From: Chloroflexota bacterium
GTDB lineage: Bacteria; Chloroflexota; Anaerolineae; Anaerolineales; Villigracilaceae
Assembly (NCBI GenBank): GCA_016223135.1
Contig: JACRPQ010000006.1
Coordinates: 352,800 to 416,799, forward strand
Direction: 5' to 3'
DNA: 64,000 nucleotides
Below are positions 35,869 to 46,445 of the stretch, one piece after another. Numbering within the stretch: the stretch's first letter is position 1; each line of letters opens with the position of its first letter. The notes beneath the pieces were generated by a model. That model ran no database searches and was not told where the DNA came from. It was given only the letters and a program-made list of their open reading frames with translations. A program made the translations under genes and the position numbers.

Positions 35869-35956
35869 GACCTCTTACATAAGTAAACCGACGTTAGAGA
35901 ACGTCTCTTACGCAAAGCCGTATTGTGGGCTCTCTAGCGCACCTTTGCAAGAGGTC
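35869..35956. repeat. Paired-hairpin element 2 (TCTCTA family) inside an outer inverted repeat
   Basis: Outer arms GACCTCTT (35869-35876) and AAGAGGTC (35949-35956) enclose hairpin GACGTT-AGAG-AACGTC (35890-35905) and a weak GCT-CTCT-AGC (35929-35938). It lies in the 300-nt spacer before rex. Nothing else is seen in 35771-35868. Confidence 0.65.
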
Positions 35957-35983
35957 TATTAGCGTAAGGGGTAGCATACAGTG

Positions 35984-36000
35984 ACAAATGTCCCATTTGT
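35984..36000. promoter_or_regulatory. Palindrome upstream of rex (candidate operator)
   Basis: Perfect ACAAATG-TCC-CATTTGT just upstream of the putative rex -35. It resembles Rex-type sites only loosely (TTGTGA-N6-TCACAA), so the binding protein is uncertain. Confidence 0.4.
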
Positions 36001-36006
36001 GCCTGA

Positions 36007-36035
36007 TTGTACAAAACATCCATTTATGGTAGAGT
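36007..36035 (+). promoter_or_regulatory. Putative rex promoter
   Basis: -35 TTGTAC (36007-36012), 17-bp spacer, -10 TAGAGT (36030-36035); moderate match only. Confidence 0.4.
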
Positions 36036-36071
36036 TAATGCGAAATTTCACACTGGCGAGGGTATTCCTGC

Positions 36072-36689
36072 ATGAACGCTGAAAAAATCCCCGACATTAT
36101 CATAGGAAGACTGCCCATCTATCTGCGCGCGCTCCAGCGCCTGGCAGAGAAGGGAATCTACAACACCTCTTCACAGGAACTGGGGGAGATGATTGGCATT
36201 TCCGCCGCCCAGATCCGCAAGGATATTTCGCAGTTTGGCGAGTTTGGCAAACAGGGAACGGGGTATTCGGTGCCGTTCCTGATCGAACGTTTACAGAATA
36301 TTTTGAAGGTCAATCGTGTGTGGGATGTAATCATCGTAGGCATGGGCGATATGGGTCACGCGCTTGCCCGCTACAATGGCTTTGTCAACCGCGGCTATCA
36401 GGTAACCATGTTGTTCGACAACGACCCCGCCAAGATTGGTCAAAAAGTAAACAACCTCGAAATCTTCAGCACAGATACGCTGGTGGAAAAAGTAAAGCAA
36501 AGCAAAGTCAAGATCGCCATGCTCACTGTGCCTGCCTCTGCGGCGCAGGAAGTGGCGGATTTGCTGGTGAAGGCGGGCATCAAGGCGATTTTGAATTATG
36601 CGCCGATTCATTTGAACGTGCCAAAAGATGTGCAAGTGCAGCACATTGATCCCGCCGCACATTTGCAAAGAATGACTTATTATTTATAG
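36072..36689 (+). CDS. rex: Redox-sensing transcriptional repressor Rex
   Basis: 205 residues, normal length. The N-terminal winged helix (IPDIIIGRLPIYLRALQRL ... SAAQIRKDISQFGEFG) is the highly conserved Rex DNA-binding segment. The Rossmann domain has GMGDMGHALA for NAD(H), then FDNDPAKIG and TVPASAAQEVAD. It represses fermentation or respiration genes until NADH rises. It lies near, and convergent with, the F1-ATPase/mreB operon. Confidence 0.96.
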   Translation: MNAEKIPDIIIGRLPIYLRALQRLAEKGIYNTSSQELGEMIGISAAQIRKDISQFGEFGKQGTGYSVPFLIERLQNILKVNRVWDVIIVGMGDMGHALARYNGFVNRGYQVTMLFDNDPAKIGQKVNNLEIFSTDTLVEKVKQSKVKIAMLTVPASAAQEVADLLVKAGIKAILNYAPIHLNVPKDVQVQHIDPAAHLQRMTYYL

Positions 36690-36705
36690 AAGTTTGGCAA
36701 CGGTT

Positions 36706-36786
36706 CGCCGCCTGATGTCTCCAACGGGATGTCAGGCGGCGTCAGTAAAAAAAGCGGTCGCGCTGTTGCGCGACCGCTTCGTTTTT
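36706..36786. terminator. Double hairpin, bidirectional terminator between rex and mreB
   Basis: Hairpin 1: CGCCGCCTGA / TCAGGCGGCG (36706-36741). Hairpin 2: 12-bp AAGCGGTCGCGC-TGTT-GCGCGACCGCTT (36752-36779), flanked by seven A on the left and five T on the right. It serves both rex and mreB; the T-tract overlaps the mreB stop. Confidence 0.9.
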
Positions 36787-37792
36787 ATACCTGCGGCAGG
36801 TTGCGCCGCAAAATATTGTACATGGGAATTGCCTTGACCGCCCCCTCCGCCACGCAGGTGGTGGGGTTATCCACCAGGTAGGCAGGCACGCCGAGGGATT
36901 TGGTCAGCAGTTTGTCAATGCCGCGCAGAAGGGCACCGCCGCCGCACAACGCTACACCACGGTCAATGATGTCGGAGACGAGTTCGGGCGGGGTCTTCTC
37001 AAGCACACGGCGGCCCGTTTCGATCACTGCCTTGAGCGGCTCTTGAAGAGCCTCGACGATCTCACCCGTCGTCAGCGTGACCGGACGCGGCAGACCCGTG
37101 ACCTGATCCTGCCCCTGCACTTCCATGCTGTTTTCCACATCCTGCGGCACGGCGGCTCCGATTTTGATTTTCAACTGTTCCGCCGTCACCTGACCGATCA
37201 CTACTCCGTACTTTCTGCGCACGTAGTTGATGATGGCTTCGTCAAGTTCCAAACCGCCGGCGCGTAACGTCTCTGCCGAAACGATGCCATACATCGCCAT
37301 GACCGCCGCCTCTGTGCAGCCGCCGCCCAGGCAGATGACCATGTTCCCGGAGGGGGAATTAATTGGCAGGTCCACGCCGAGAGCCGCCGCCAGCGGCTGT
37401 TGAATGAGGGAGGCGTCGCGGCTTCCCGCTTCCAAAATTGCTGCATAGACCGCGCGCCGTTCCACGCTGGTTACGCCGTAGGGCACCGAAATCATCACCC
37501 GCGGGCGAAAGATGCGCATCGAACCGCTGACACGTTGAAGCAGGTAGGTGAGGAGCGCTTCGGTAATCTCGTAATCGGCAATGACGCCGTTCTTGAGAGG
37601 ACGCGCCACCTCGATGCTTTCGGGGACGCGTCCGTACATATCACGCGCCTCCTGCCCCACCGCTACCATCTTTTGGTCTTCCACTTCGATGGCAACAATG
37701 GTCGGCTCATCCAGCAGCACTTTCGTGCTGTCGGCGAGACGGGTGAACATGGTGCCCAAGTCTATGCCCAGGTCTTTCGAGAACATTGCCAC
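36785..37792 (-). CDS. mreB: Rod shape-determining protein MreB
   Basis: 335 residues. This actin-family ATPase forms filaments under the membrane. Phosphate-1 motif LGIDLGTMFTRL, RPLKNGVIADYE, connect region SVPYGVTSVERRA, phosphate-2 VICLGGGCTEAA and adenosine motif VALCGGGALLRG are all recognisable. GTG 37792 is used here; an ATG at 37786 is possible. It is the last gene of the atpA-G-D-C run, six bases after the epsilon stop. No mreC/mreD follow. Confidence 0.95.
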   Translation of the reverse strand: MAMFSKDLGIDLGTMFTRLADSTKVLLDEPTIVAIEVEDQKMVAVGQEARDMYGRVPESIEVARPLKNGVIADYEITEALLTYLLQRVSGSMRIFRPRVMISVPYGVTSVERRAVYAAILEAGSRDASLIQQPLAAALGVDLPINSPSGNMVICLGGGCTEAAVMAMYGIVSAETLRAGGLELDEAIINYVRRKYGVVIGQVTAEQLKIKIGAAVPQDVENSMEVQGQDQVTGLPRPVTLTTGEIVEALQEPLKAVIETGRRVLEKTPPELVSDIIDRGVALCGGGALLRGIDKLLTKSLGVPAYLVDNPTTCVAEGAVKAIPMYNILRRNLPQV

Positions 37793-37798
37793 GCGAAT

Positions 37799-38236
37799 CT
37801 AAGACTCCGAAGTGGGGATGCGCGAGCCGCGGCGATAGCGGCGCACCGCGTCAATGCGCAGGTTGGAACGGCGAAGCGCCGCTTCTATGGCAAGATAGGC
37901 GTCAGTATCGGCAGGCACGCCTTTGGCAAGGACTTCCTCGGCGCGTTTGCGGGCGGCTTCTGCACGTTCGACATCAATCTCTTCGATGTTTTCGGCGGCA
38001 TCTGCCAGCACAGTGACAATATCCGGCTGAACTTCCGCTACGCCGCCGGCTACGGTGAACAATTCTTCTTTACCGCCTCTGCGAATCTTGACAATGCCGT
38101 ATTTCAGCGTGGTGAGCACCGGCGAGTGTTTGGGAAGGATACCCATCTCCCCATCCGCGCCGGGCAGGACGACGATATCCACGTCGCCTTCGAACACGGT
38201 GCGGTCTTGCGAAACGATTTCACAACGAATGGTCAT
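37799..38236 (-). CDS. atpC: F1-ATPase epsilon subunit
   Basis: 145 residues from ATG 38236. The N-terminal beta-sandwich (MTIRCEIVSQDRTVFEGDVD, LPGADGEMGILPKHSPVLT) and C-terminal helical hairpin (VERAEAARKRAEEVLAK) are typical. It regulates and couples the rotor. The 75-nt gap to atpD holds a 13-bp inverted repeat, unlike the tight spacing elsewhere in this operon. Confidence 0.93.
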   Translation of the reverse strand: MTIRCEIVSQDRTVFEGDVDIVVLPGADGEMGILPKHSPVLTTLKYGIVKIRRGGKEELFTVAGGVAEVQPDIVTVLADAAENIEEIDVERAEAARKRAEEVLAKGVPADTDAYLAIEAALRRSNLRIDAVRRYRRGSRIPTSES

Positions 38237-38249
38237 AGTGTCAAGCCTC

Positions 38250-38303
38250 ACCAATTCCCAATTGCCAGTTACCAGTTACAGTAATTAGCGATTGGGAATT
38301 GGT
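38250..38303. repeat. Inverted repeat in the atpD-atpC gap
   Basis: ACCAATTCCCAAT (38250-38262) and ATTGGGAATTGGT (38291-38303), with CCAGTTACCAGTTAC between. It belongs to the family of motif-poor spacer repeats seen elsewhere in the window; similar ATTACCA repeats occur inside the gene at 11041. Confidence 0.6.
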
Positions 38304-38311
38304 AACTACGG

Positions 38312-39727
<1,416 letters not shown>

Positions 39728-40618
39728 TTATTTCGCGGCAAGCGCTTCTGCGCCGCCGACAATATCGAGAATATCGTTTGTAATGGTTTGCTGTCTGATT
39801 TTGTTGTATGCCAGCTGCAGTTCACCGACCAGCTCCTTGGCGTTGTCGGTGGCGTTGCGCATGGCAATCATACGGGCGGCATGTTCGCTCGCCAGCGATT
39901 CAAGCACCGCCTGATAGACCTGCAGTGCCGTAAAGCGCGGGATGATTTCATCCAGAATCTCGTTCATCTCCGGCTCATACTCATACGCAGCCTGCGGACC
40001 GTTGTGCTGACCGCCAAAATCTTCGACCAATCCCTCGCCGACAAGTTCCAGCGGCAGGAGTTTCTTGACGGTGGTCACCTGGCGCGCCATGTTGACGAAG
40101 TCGGTATAGACGAGGTACACCTCATCCACTTCGCCCTTCATGAATTCATCCACCGCAAGCCGCCCAATGGCAGATACGTCCGCAAAGGCAGGCGCGGGGG
40201 GCAGGTTGCTGAAATCGGCAATCACGTTTTTGCGGCGGCGGATGAGCAGATCGCGCCCTTTGCGTCCCACCGCAATGTATTTGACCGGAACCGGATGGTT
40301 ATCGAAACGTGAAGCGACAAAGCGAATCACGTTCGAGTTGTAAGCGCCCGCCAGTCCCCGGTCGCCGGTGATGACGACGACAAGCGCGTTGTTCACATTT
40401 GCCCGCTCGGCAAGGAGTGGGTGCAGGCTTTCGCGTCCCGGCTGTTGAGCCACATGCTTGAGCACCTGCCAGGCTTTGGTCGCGTATGGGCGCGTGGCAG
40501 TCACTGCCGCAATCGCTTTGCGGACTTTGCTCGCGCTGACAGTTTCGAGGGCGCGCGTGACCTGCGAAATGTTTTTTACGCTCCGAATGCGGAGCCGCAT
40601 TTCACGAGCCGATGCCAT
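39728..40618 (-). CDS. atpG: F1-ATPase gamma subunit
   Basis: 296 residues. It forms the central rotor shaft. The N-terminal coiled coil (MRLRIRSVKNISQVTRALETVSASK) and the C-terminal helix (MIAMRNATDNAKELVGELQLAYNKIRQ) carry the conserved contacts; TGDRGLAGAYNSN marks the Rossmann-like middle. Three bases separate it from atpA. Confidence 0.96.
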   Translation of the reverse strand: MASAREMRLRIRSVKNISQVTRALETVSASKVRKAIAAVTATRPYATKAWQVLKHVAQQPGRESLHPLLAERANVNNALVVVITGDRGLAGAYNSNVIRFVASRFDNHPVPVKYIAVGRKGRDLLIRRRKNVIADFSNLPPAPAFADVSAIGRLAVDEFMKGEVDEVYLVYTDFVNMARQVTTVKKLLPLELVGEGLVEDFGGQHNGPQAAYEYEPEMNEILDEIIPRFTALQVYQAVLESLASEHAARMIAMRNATDNAKELVGELQLAYNKIRQQTITNDILDIVGGAEALAAK

Positions 40619-40621
40619 GTC

Positions 40622-42286
40622 CTATGCCTGCCATCCTGCGCGGAAACTTTCCAGCGCCTTAATCATCTTTTCGCGCGTCTCGTCGGTGATGCGCTTCTTC
40701 TCGGCAATATCTTTGCCGATTTCAGGATGCGAGGTTTCCATATAGCGGATGAGGTCGGTCTGCCATTGTCCCATCTTTTCAACGGGCACACTGCTGGCAA
40801 AGCCGTTCGTACCGGCAAAAATGAGGATGACCTGATTTTCGAGCGCCACCGGCGAGTACTGCGGCTGTTTGAGAATTTCCTGCATGCGCTGACCCTGATT
40901 GAGTTGATTCTGCGTGTTCTTATCAAGGTCCGACGCCATCAGCGCAAACGCCGCCAATTCACGGTACGCCGCCATGTCGAGGCGCAGACGTCCCGCCACC
41001 TGCTTCATGGCTTTTGTCTGGGCGTCGCCGCCCACGCGCGAGACTGAGATACCCACGTTCACCGCAGGACGGATGCCGGCGTTGAACAGGTTGCTTTCCA
41101 GATAAATTTGACCGTCGGTAATGGAAATGACGTTGGTGGGAATGTAGGCGGAAACGTCGCCCAACAGGGTTTCGATGATGGGCAGGGCGGTCAGCGAACC
41201 GCCGGTGCCTTTCACCTTGACGATCTTGTGATTCTCCGCATTCGGCATGGCTTTGAGCGCCTGTTCGGCGTCATGCAAAGACATCGGTCCACCGTACACC
41301 TTGCCATCCACGCCATCGCTGGCGGAGGCGAGTTCGCCGCTGAAATCCTTCTTCACAATCACATACTGATTCGCAAGGCGCGCCGCACGTTCGAGCAGGC
41401 GGGAGTGCAGGTAGAACACATCACCGGGATACGCTTCACGTCCGGGCGGGCGGCGCAGGAGCAAAGAAACCTGACGATACGCCCAGGCATGTTTCGAGAG
41501 GTCATCATAGATGACGAGCGCGTCGCGTCCGGTTTCCATGAATTCCTCGCCGATGGCGCAGCCTGCATACGGAGCGATGTATTGCAGCGCCGCGGACTCT
41601 TCAGCGGAAGCCATCACCACGATCGTATGATCCATTGCGCCATACTTCTCGAGGATGCCCACCGTGCGGGCAACTGCGGCTTTCTTTTGACCGATTGCCA
41701 CGTAAATGCAGATCAGGTCTTTGCCTTTCTGGTTGATGATGGTGTCAATCGCAATGGCGGTCTTGCCGGTCTGACGGTCGCCGATGATCAACTCGCGCTG
41801 ACCGCGTCCGATGGGGATCATCGAGTCGATGGATTTGATGCCGGTCTGCACCGGGGTATCCACGTCCTGACGTTCCACCACGCCCGGAGCAATGCGCTCC
41901 AACGGACGGAAGCCGGTCGTCGCAATGGGACCCTTGCCGTCAATCGGCTCGCCCAAAGCATTGACCACGCGCCCGATCAGCGCATCCCCCACCGGCACCG
42001 AAGCGATGCGTCCCGTCCCGCGCACCGTCATCCCTTCGACGATGCCCTCGTACTCACCCATCACAATCACGCCAACGCTGTCCTTTTCAAGGTTGAACGC
42101 CGTCCCCATCACCCCATTGGCAAACTGCACGAGTTCCTGAGAGCGGATGTTCGCCAGCCCCTTCACGCGGGCAATACCGTCGCCCGCTTCCACCACGGTG
42201 CCAATATCGCTGACACCGATTTCGGGCTCGAACGTCTCGATTTGCCTCTGCAAGTCGCCTGCAATCTGCTTGATCAGATCTGTCAT
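40622..42286 (-). CDS. atpA: F1-ATPase alpha subunit
   Basis: 554 residues, somewhat longer than usual because of the C-terminal region. Non-catalytic P-loop [62 protein letters not shown] and the Arg-finger region [13 protein letters not shown] are present. Upstream of its start there is no delta, b, c or a subunit gene; a divergent ATP-grasp gene follows instead. RBS GGAGG. Two hairpins lie in its presumed leader (42334-42354 and 42363-42382). Confidence 0.96.
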   Translation of the reverse strand: MTDLIKQIAGDLQRQIETFEPEIGVSDIGTVVEAGDGIARVKGLANIRSQELVQFANGVMGTAFNLEKDSVGVIVMGEYEGIVEGMTVRGTGRIASVPVGDALIGRVVNALGEPIDGKGPIATTGFRPLERIAPGVVERQDVDTPVQTGIKSIDSMIPIGRGQRELIIGDRQTGKTAIAIDTIINQKGKDLICIYVAIGQKKAAVARTVGILEKYGAMDHTIVVMASAEESAALQYIAPYAGCAIGEEFMETGRDALVIYDDLSKHAWAYRQVSLLLRRPPGREAYPGDVFYLHSRLLERAARLANQYVIVKKDFSGELASASDGVDGKVYGGPMSLHDAEQALKAMPNAENHKIVKVKGTGGSLTALPIIETLLGDVSAYIPTNVISITDGQIYLESNLFNAGIRPAVNVGISVSRVGGDAQTKAMKQVAGRLRLDMAAYRELAAFALMASDLDKNTQNQLNQGQRMQEILKQPQYSPVALENQVILIFAGTNGFASSVPVEKMGQWQTDLIRYMETSHPEIGKDIAEKKRITDETREKMIKALESFRAGWQA

Positions 42287-42441
42287 TATTCCTCCATGCC
42301 AAAATTCGATTTACGTACAAGAACCCGGATAAGATTTATCCGGGCGTATGGCGTTTTATGCCGCGCCTTCGTGAGGAGGCGCACAATCTCGCCAATGATA
42401 CCTGAAAGGCTCATCATTGTCTAGTTACAATCATCATACCC

Positions 42442-42469
42442 TTGTCAAGGATAGGGCTTGTAATATACT
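42442..42469 (+). promoter_or_regulatory. Promoter of the Ddl-like gene
   Basis: -35 TTGTCA (42442-42447), 16-bp spacer, -10 TATACT (42464-42469), 30 nt before the start. Confidence 0.55.
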
Positions 42470-42499
42470 CGCAACCAAACTCATTTTCAAGGAGCAAAC

Positions 42500-43633
42500 A
42501 TGATCCCGCGTGGAGAAGACAAGCCTCCCTCTCGTCCCATGAAACGATATTGGAAGGTTGCTGTAATTGCTAATATCAAAGACGACAGTAAACCCCGGCC
42601 CGAAGGCGTTCCCCCGGATGCCTTTGCCGACTTCGACCACATCGAGACAGTGGATGCGATTCGCGCCGCCATCGAAACGGACGGCCATCAAACGGTCTTC
42701 CTCCACGCTGACGCCGATTTGCCCTACGCCCTGCGGGAGGTCAAACCCGATATTTGTTTCAATATTGCCGAAGGTCTGGGGGGCGACGCGCGCGAGGCGC
42801 AAGTCCCTGCCTTGCTCGAACTCCTGCGCATCCCTTACACCGGTTCGCGCGTCCTCACCAACGGCATCTCTCTCGATAAGACCCTCACCAAACGCATCTG
42901 GCGCGACCGACGCCTGCCCGTTGCCCCCTTTCAGGAATTCACCATCGGCGACGAAGCGCTCCGCCCCGAGCTCAAATTCCCCCTCTTCGTCAAGCCCGCC
43001 CGCGAAGGGACAGGCATGGGCGTGGATCTCAAAGCCATCGTCAAAAACGAAAAGGAAATGCGCGAAAGAGTCCTGTACATCATCAACACCTATCAGCAAC
43101 CGGCTCTCGTTGAGACCTTCCTGCCAGGGCGCGAATTTACCGTAGGCATTCTCGGACGGGCAGACGCCAAACTCTACTCACGTCACCCCGAATGGTACGA
43201 AAAAGACGGCTTTCACCGCTTCCCCATCCTCGAATTGGATAGTTCCCGTTCCGTCACGCCCAACGTTTACAGCCAGGCGTCGAAATCCAAGGAGGTCGGC
43301 GAGGAGGGCGCGCCGGACTACGTCTGCCCTGCCAATATTGACCCCGAACTCGAAAGAAAACTCAAACATTTCGCCCTGCGCGCCCATCAACTGCTATACG
43401 CACTCGACATCTCCCGCACCGACATCCGCCTCGACGAGGAAGGCAATCCGCGCCTGCTTGAGATCAACACCTTGCCCGGTCTCACCCCCGATTACAGCGA
43501 CCTGTGCCTGCAAGCCAAAGCCGAAGGCATCCGCTACGAAGACCTGATTCTGGAGATTCTCTACCTCGGCGCTTCCCGCTGGGGCATGGTCGCGCCGCGC
43601 GAACTGCCGTCTGCTCACCACGCCAAAAAGTGA
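42500..43633 (+). CDS. D-alanine--D-alanine ligase-like ATP-grasp enzyme
   Basis: 377 residues with RBS CAAGGAG. ATP-grasp signatures of the Ddl family are visible: CFNIAEGLGGDAREAQVPALLELLRIPYTGS, the ATP-binding LFVKPAREGTGMGVD, and the metal-binding end LDEEGNPRLLEINTLPGLTP. Ddl proteins use two D-Ala for cell-wall precursors, but this branch, with the N-terminal segment and the AEGLGG (rather than HGxxGEDG) motif, is more divergent, so another amino-acid ligase substrate is possible. Confidence 0.85.
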   Translation: MIPRGEDKPPSRPMKRYWKVAVIANIKDDSKPRPEGVPPDAFADFDHIETVDAIRAAIETDGHQTVFLHADADLPYALREVKPDICFNIAEGLGGDAREAQVPALLELLRIPYTGSRVLTNGISLDKTLTKRIWRDRRLPVAPFQEFTIGDEALRPELKFPLFVKPAREGTGMGVDLKAIVKNEKEMRERVLYIINTYQQPALVETFLPGREFTVGILGRADAKLYSRHPEWYEKDGFHRFPILELDSSRSVTPNVYSQASKSKEVGEEGAPDYVCPANIDPELERKLKHFALRAHQLLYALDISRTDIRLDEEGNPRLLEINTLPGLTPDYSDLCLQAKAEGIRYEDLILEILYLGASRWGMVAPRELPSAHHAKK

Positions 43634-43648
43634 ACCTTGCTCTCGCCG

Positions 43649-43680
43649 AACAAGCCCTGTTACAGGGGCTTGTTTCGTTT
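43649..43680 (+). terminator. Terminator after the Ddl-like gene
   Basis: Stem AACAAGCCC / GGGCTTGTT with an extended inner part, followed by TCGTTT. Confidence 0.65.
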
Positions 43681-43781
43681 AAATCAACATAATGTCTTCA
43701 CAATTCCACGACGTTACATTGATACTCCTGTTATATACTCCAACTTGCTTTGTTGCACACATGAGATAGGCATGGTAAATC

Positions 43782-43884
43782 GCTCTGTTGCAAGGATTTT
43801 TCCGAGCGTACTCGGCGGTCTCTACCGCCGGGTTTGCGCAAGAGAGCGCAAACTACGCAGATTTTTTGATGATTGCAACAGAGC
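43782..43884. repeat. Paired-hairpin element 3 (TCTCTA family) in the two-component leader
   Basis: Outer 12-bp perfect arms GCTCTGTTGCAA (43782-43793) and TTGCAACAGAGC (43873-43884) enclose CGGCGGT-CTCT-ACCGCCG (43813-43830) and GTTTGCGC-AAGAGA-GCGCAAAC (43832-43853). A competing CCGAG-CGTA-CTCGG hairpin covers 43802-43815. It lies between a TATACT box (43734-43739) and the response-regulator start. Confidence 0.75.
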
Positions 43885-43920
43885 AACTCCAACTGGCAAT
43901 ATCAAACCAGAAGGTTCACT

Positions 43921-44604
43921 ATGGCAAAAACAATCATGGTTGTGGATGACGAAAAGCGGCTGGTCTCCCTCGTCGAAAGTTATCTGACGCAGGAAGGCTA
44001 CCGCGTAGTCAGCGCCTACAACGGCGCCGAAGCCCTCACCGTCGCCCAAAAGGAAAAACCCGACCTCATCATCCTCGACGTGATGATGCCCGAAATGGAC
44101 GGCTACGAATTCATGCGCCGCCATCGCGCCGAACACAACACCCCCATCATCCTGCTCACCGCCCGCGTGGACGACGAGGAAAAGGTCATCGGCTTGGAAG
44201 TGGGCGCAGACGATTACATCACCAAGCCGTTCCGCCCGCGCGAACTGATGGCGCGCGTCAAAGCCGTGCTGCGCCGCGCCGGCGAACGGGAACCCGCTGC
44301 AAAAGTCCTGAAAGCCGCGGATATTGTCCTCGACCGCGACAGCCGCACCGTTAAAGTGGGAGAACGCTTCGTGGACCTCACCCCCTCCGAGTTCGACATC
44401 CTGACCGCGCTCATGTCCTACCCCGGGCGCGTCTATTCCCGCCTCGACCTGCTCGACATCATTCAGGGCATCCGTTACGAAGGCTACGAGCGCACCATAG
44501 ACACCCACATCAAAAACCTGCGCGGCAAAATCGAAGACGACCCGCGCGCGCCGAAATACATCGAAACCGTCTATGGCGTCGGCTACCGTTTCAAGAGAGA
44601 GTAA
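43921..44604 (+). CDS. OmpR/PhoB-family response regulator
   Basis: 227 residues from ATG 43921. Receiver domain: acidic pair Asp9-Asp10, phospho-acceptor Asp53 in LIILDVMMPEMDG, Thr in LLTARVDD, Lys in YITKPFRPREL. The C-terminal winged helix (VDLTPSEFDILTALMSYPGRVYSRLDLL ... VYGVGYRFKRE) is of the OmpR type. It is three bases from the kinase gene downstream; together they form a two-component system, perhaps controlling the membrane proteins at 46140-47668. Confidence 0.95.
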   Translation: MAKTIMVVDDEKRLVSLVESYLTQEGYRVVSAYNGAEALTVAQKEKPDLIILDVMMPEMDGYEFMRRHRAEHNTPIILLTARVDDEEKVIGLEVGADDYITKPFRPRELMARVKAVLRRAGEREPAAKVLKAADIVLDRDSRTVKVGERFVDLTPSEFDILTALMSYPGRVYSRLDLLDIIQGIRYEGYERTIDTHIKNLRGKIEDDPRAPKYIETVYGVGYRFKRE

Positions 44605-44607
44605 CCA

Positions 44608-45978
44608 ATGCGCTCCATTTCCACAAAACTTATCCTTGCCTTCCTCAGCATCGGCGTTGTCAGCGTCGCCATCATCTTTCTCACCGCTCGCTGGAACACC
44701 CGCCTGGAATTCATCCGCTTTCTCTCCGACCAGAGCCAGTCTGTCGTCGTCACAAGCCTCATGGAGTACCACCGGCAATACGGTTCATGGGAAGGCGTGG
44801 AAGCGCTCTTCATCAAGGGCGACCGCCCCGGCTTGGGCATGGGACCGGGACCGCACATAGACATGATGCAACCCTATCTGCTCGCCGACCCCAACGGCTA
44901 TGTCATTGTGGCAAACGGGAGGTACAAAATCGGGGAAAGGCTCTCCGGCGAACAACTCGAAATCGGCACCCTGCTCATGGAGGACGGCAAAATCATCGGC
45001 ATCCTCATCCCGCTCGGCGGCGCTTTTCAGCAAAGCCCGCGTGAACTTGAATTCATCGAACGCACCAACCGCACCTTGTTCTACGGCGCGCTGATTGGCG
45101 CGGTCATTGCGCTCGTGCTGGGCGTTTTCCTTTCGCGCGCCATCACCCGCCCCATCCGCGAACTGACCCGCGCCACCCACGCCATCTCCGCAGGCGACCT
45201 CTCCCAACAGGTTCCCGTCCGCACCAACGACGAACTGGGCGAACTCGCCCGCGCCTTCAACAAGATGAGCGCCGAACTTTCGCGTTCCGTCAATGCCCGC
45301 AAACAAATGACCGCCGACATCGCTCACGAACTGCGCACGCCCCTCAGCCTCATCCTCGGTCACGCCGAGGCGGTTCACGATGGCGTCCTGCCTCCCACCA
45401 AAGAAAACTTTGAAATCATCCGCGAGGAAGCCGCCCGCCTCGAACATCTGGTGGAAGACCTGCGCACCCTTTCCCTTGCCGACGCCGGCGAACTCTCCAT
45501 CCTGCCTCAACCCACCGAACCCGACCGTCTGCTCCGCGAAGTAACTTCGCTCTTCCAATATCAGGCTCAGAAGAAAAACATCTCTCTCCAATTGGACATC
45601 GCCCCGCATCTTCCCACGCTGGAAGTTGATCCCGGACGAATGACTCAGGTCCTCACGAACATTTTGGACAACGCCCTGCGTCACACCCCCGAAGGCGGAC
45701 GCATCACTCTCTCAGCCAAACAGGCAGGCGAGAGAGTTGAACTCGCCATTCAAGACAGCGGTCCCGGGCTTCCCAAAGAGGAGACTGAACGCATTTTCGA
45801 GCGCTTCTACCGCGCCGACGCCTCCCGTCGACGCGACGAAGGCGGCTCGGGCTTGGGGCTGGCAATCGCCAAGTCCATTGTTCAGGCGCACAACGGTCAG
45901 GTTTGGGCGGAGTCTGAACCGGGCAAGGGGCTGAAGATCGTCATCTCCCTGCCGCAACAGTCTGAATCTGGCGCGTAG
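44608..45978 (+). CDS. HAMP-domain sensor histidine kinase
   Basis: 456 residues. Two membrane helices (LILAFLSIGVVSVAIIFLTA near the N-terminus and LFYGALIGAVIALVLGVFLS near 160) flank an extracytoplasmic sensor of about 120 residues. HAMP (SRAITRPIRELTRATHAI), phospho-acceptor His240 in DIAHELRTPLS, N-box DNALRHTPEGG, and G-boxes DSGPGLP and GGSGLGLAIAKS are all present. Architecture is BaeS/PhoR-like. The signal sensed is unknown. Confidence 0.95.
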   Translation: MRSISTKLILAFLSIGVVSVAIIFLTARWNTRLEFIRFLSDQSQSVVVTSLMEYHRQYGSWEGVEALFIKGDRPGLGMGPGPHIDMMQPYLLADPNGYVIVANGRYKIGERLSGEQLEIGTLLMEDGKIIGILIPLGGAFQQSPRELEFIERTNRTLFYGALIGAVIALVLGVFLSRAITRPIRELTRATHAISAGDLSQQVPVRTNDELGELARAFNKMSAELSRSVNARKQMTADIAHELRTPLSLILGHAEAVHDGVLPPTKENFEIIREEAARLEHLVEDLRTLSLADAGELSILPQPTEPDRLLREVTSLFQYQAQKKNISLQLDIAPHLPTLEVDPGRMTQVLTNILDNALRHTPEGGRITLSAKQAGERVELAIQDSGPGLPKEETERIFERFYRADASRRRDEGGSGLGLAIAKSIVQAHNGQVWAESEPGKGLKIVISLPQQSESGA

Positions 45979-45999
45979 CGATCCGTTCACACAAACAAA

Positions 46000-46031
46000 A
46001 ATCGGAAGCGTGCAACCGCTTCCGATTTGTT
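46000..46031. terminator. Terminator after the two-component genes
   Basis: 11-bp stem AATCGGAAGCG / CGCTTCCGATT with a 6-nt loop, followed by TGTTCTT and preceded by an A-rich run, so it may also act leftwards. Confidence 0.75.
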
Positions 46032-46034
46032 CTT

Positions 46035-46137
46035 AACGTCAGTTCGGGATAAGCGTCCCGAAGGCTGATTCGGCTCTCGAACCCGCTGCGTCAAAAGCCT
46101 TCGGGACGATTCAAAAACCTTATCCCGAATTCAGGTT
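46035..46137. repeat. MITE-like element A with nested inverted repeats
   Basis: Left end AACGTCAGTTCGGGATAAG (46035-46053) pairs imperfectly with the right end (46119-46137, CTTATCCCGAA then diverging). Inside, CGTCCCGAAGGCT (46054-46066) pairs with AGCCTTCGGGACG (46096-46108). The left end recurs exactly at 47671-47689. Confidence 0.7.
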
Positions 46138-46139
46138 TC

Positions 46140-46445
46140 TTAACCTGCTACTGCGGCGCGTTTGCGCTTTCGACGGACGTTTTTCGGTAAAACAATCAGC
46201 GTCACCAGTACGGTAATCACTCCCACATTCTTAATCAAGCCAAACATCCATCCGCCGCCTTCAAAACCTTCGGGACGCTCTCCCTCAAACCGCCCCTCAC
46301 GGAAAGGCGGACGTCCTCCCTCCTCGAAGCGCGGCTCTGCGCCAGGCAAACCAGACGACCCGCTTGCGCTGACCGCCGCATACGTGACGCCCATGACGAG
46401 CGCCATAACTGCCACAATGATGAAAATTCTAGCCAGCGTTTTCAT
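46140..46445 (-). CDS. Small two-helix membrane protein, Gly/Arg/Glu-rich middle
   Basis: 101 residues. Signal-like helix IFIIVAVMALVMGVTYAAV, then a hydrophilic Gly/Pro/Arg/Glu stretch (FEEGGRPPFREGRFEGERPEG), then a second helix (GVITVLVTLIVLP) and a basic tail NVRRKRKR. Its start overlaps the end of the DUF4405-like gene by four bases, so they are coupled. No known family recognised. Confidence 0.75.
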   Translation of the reverse strand: MKTLARIFIIVAVMALVMGVTYAAVSASGSSGLPGAEPRFEEGGRPPFREGRFEGERPEGFEGGGWMFGLIKNVGVITVLVTLIVLPKNVRRKRKRAAVAG

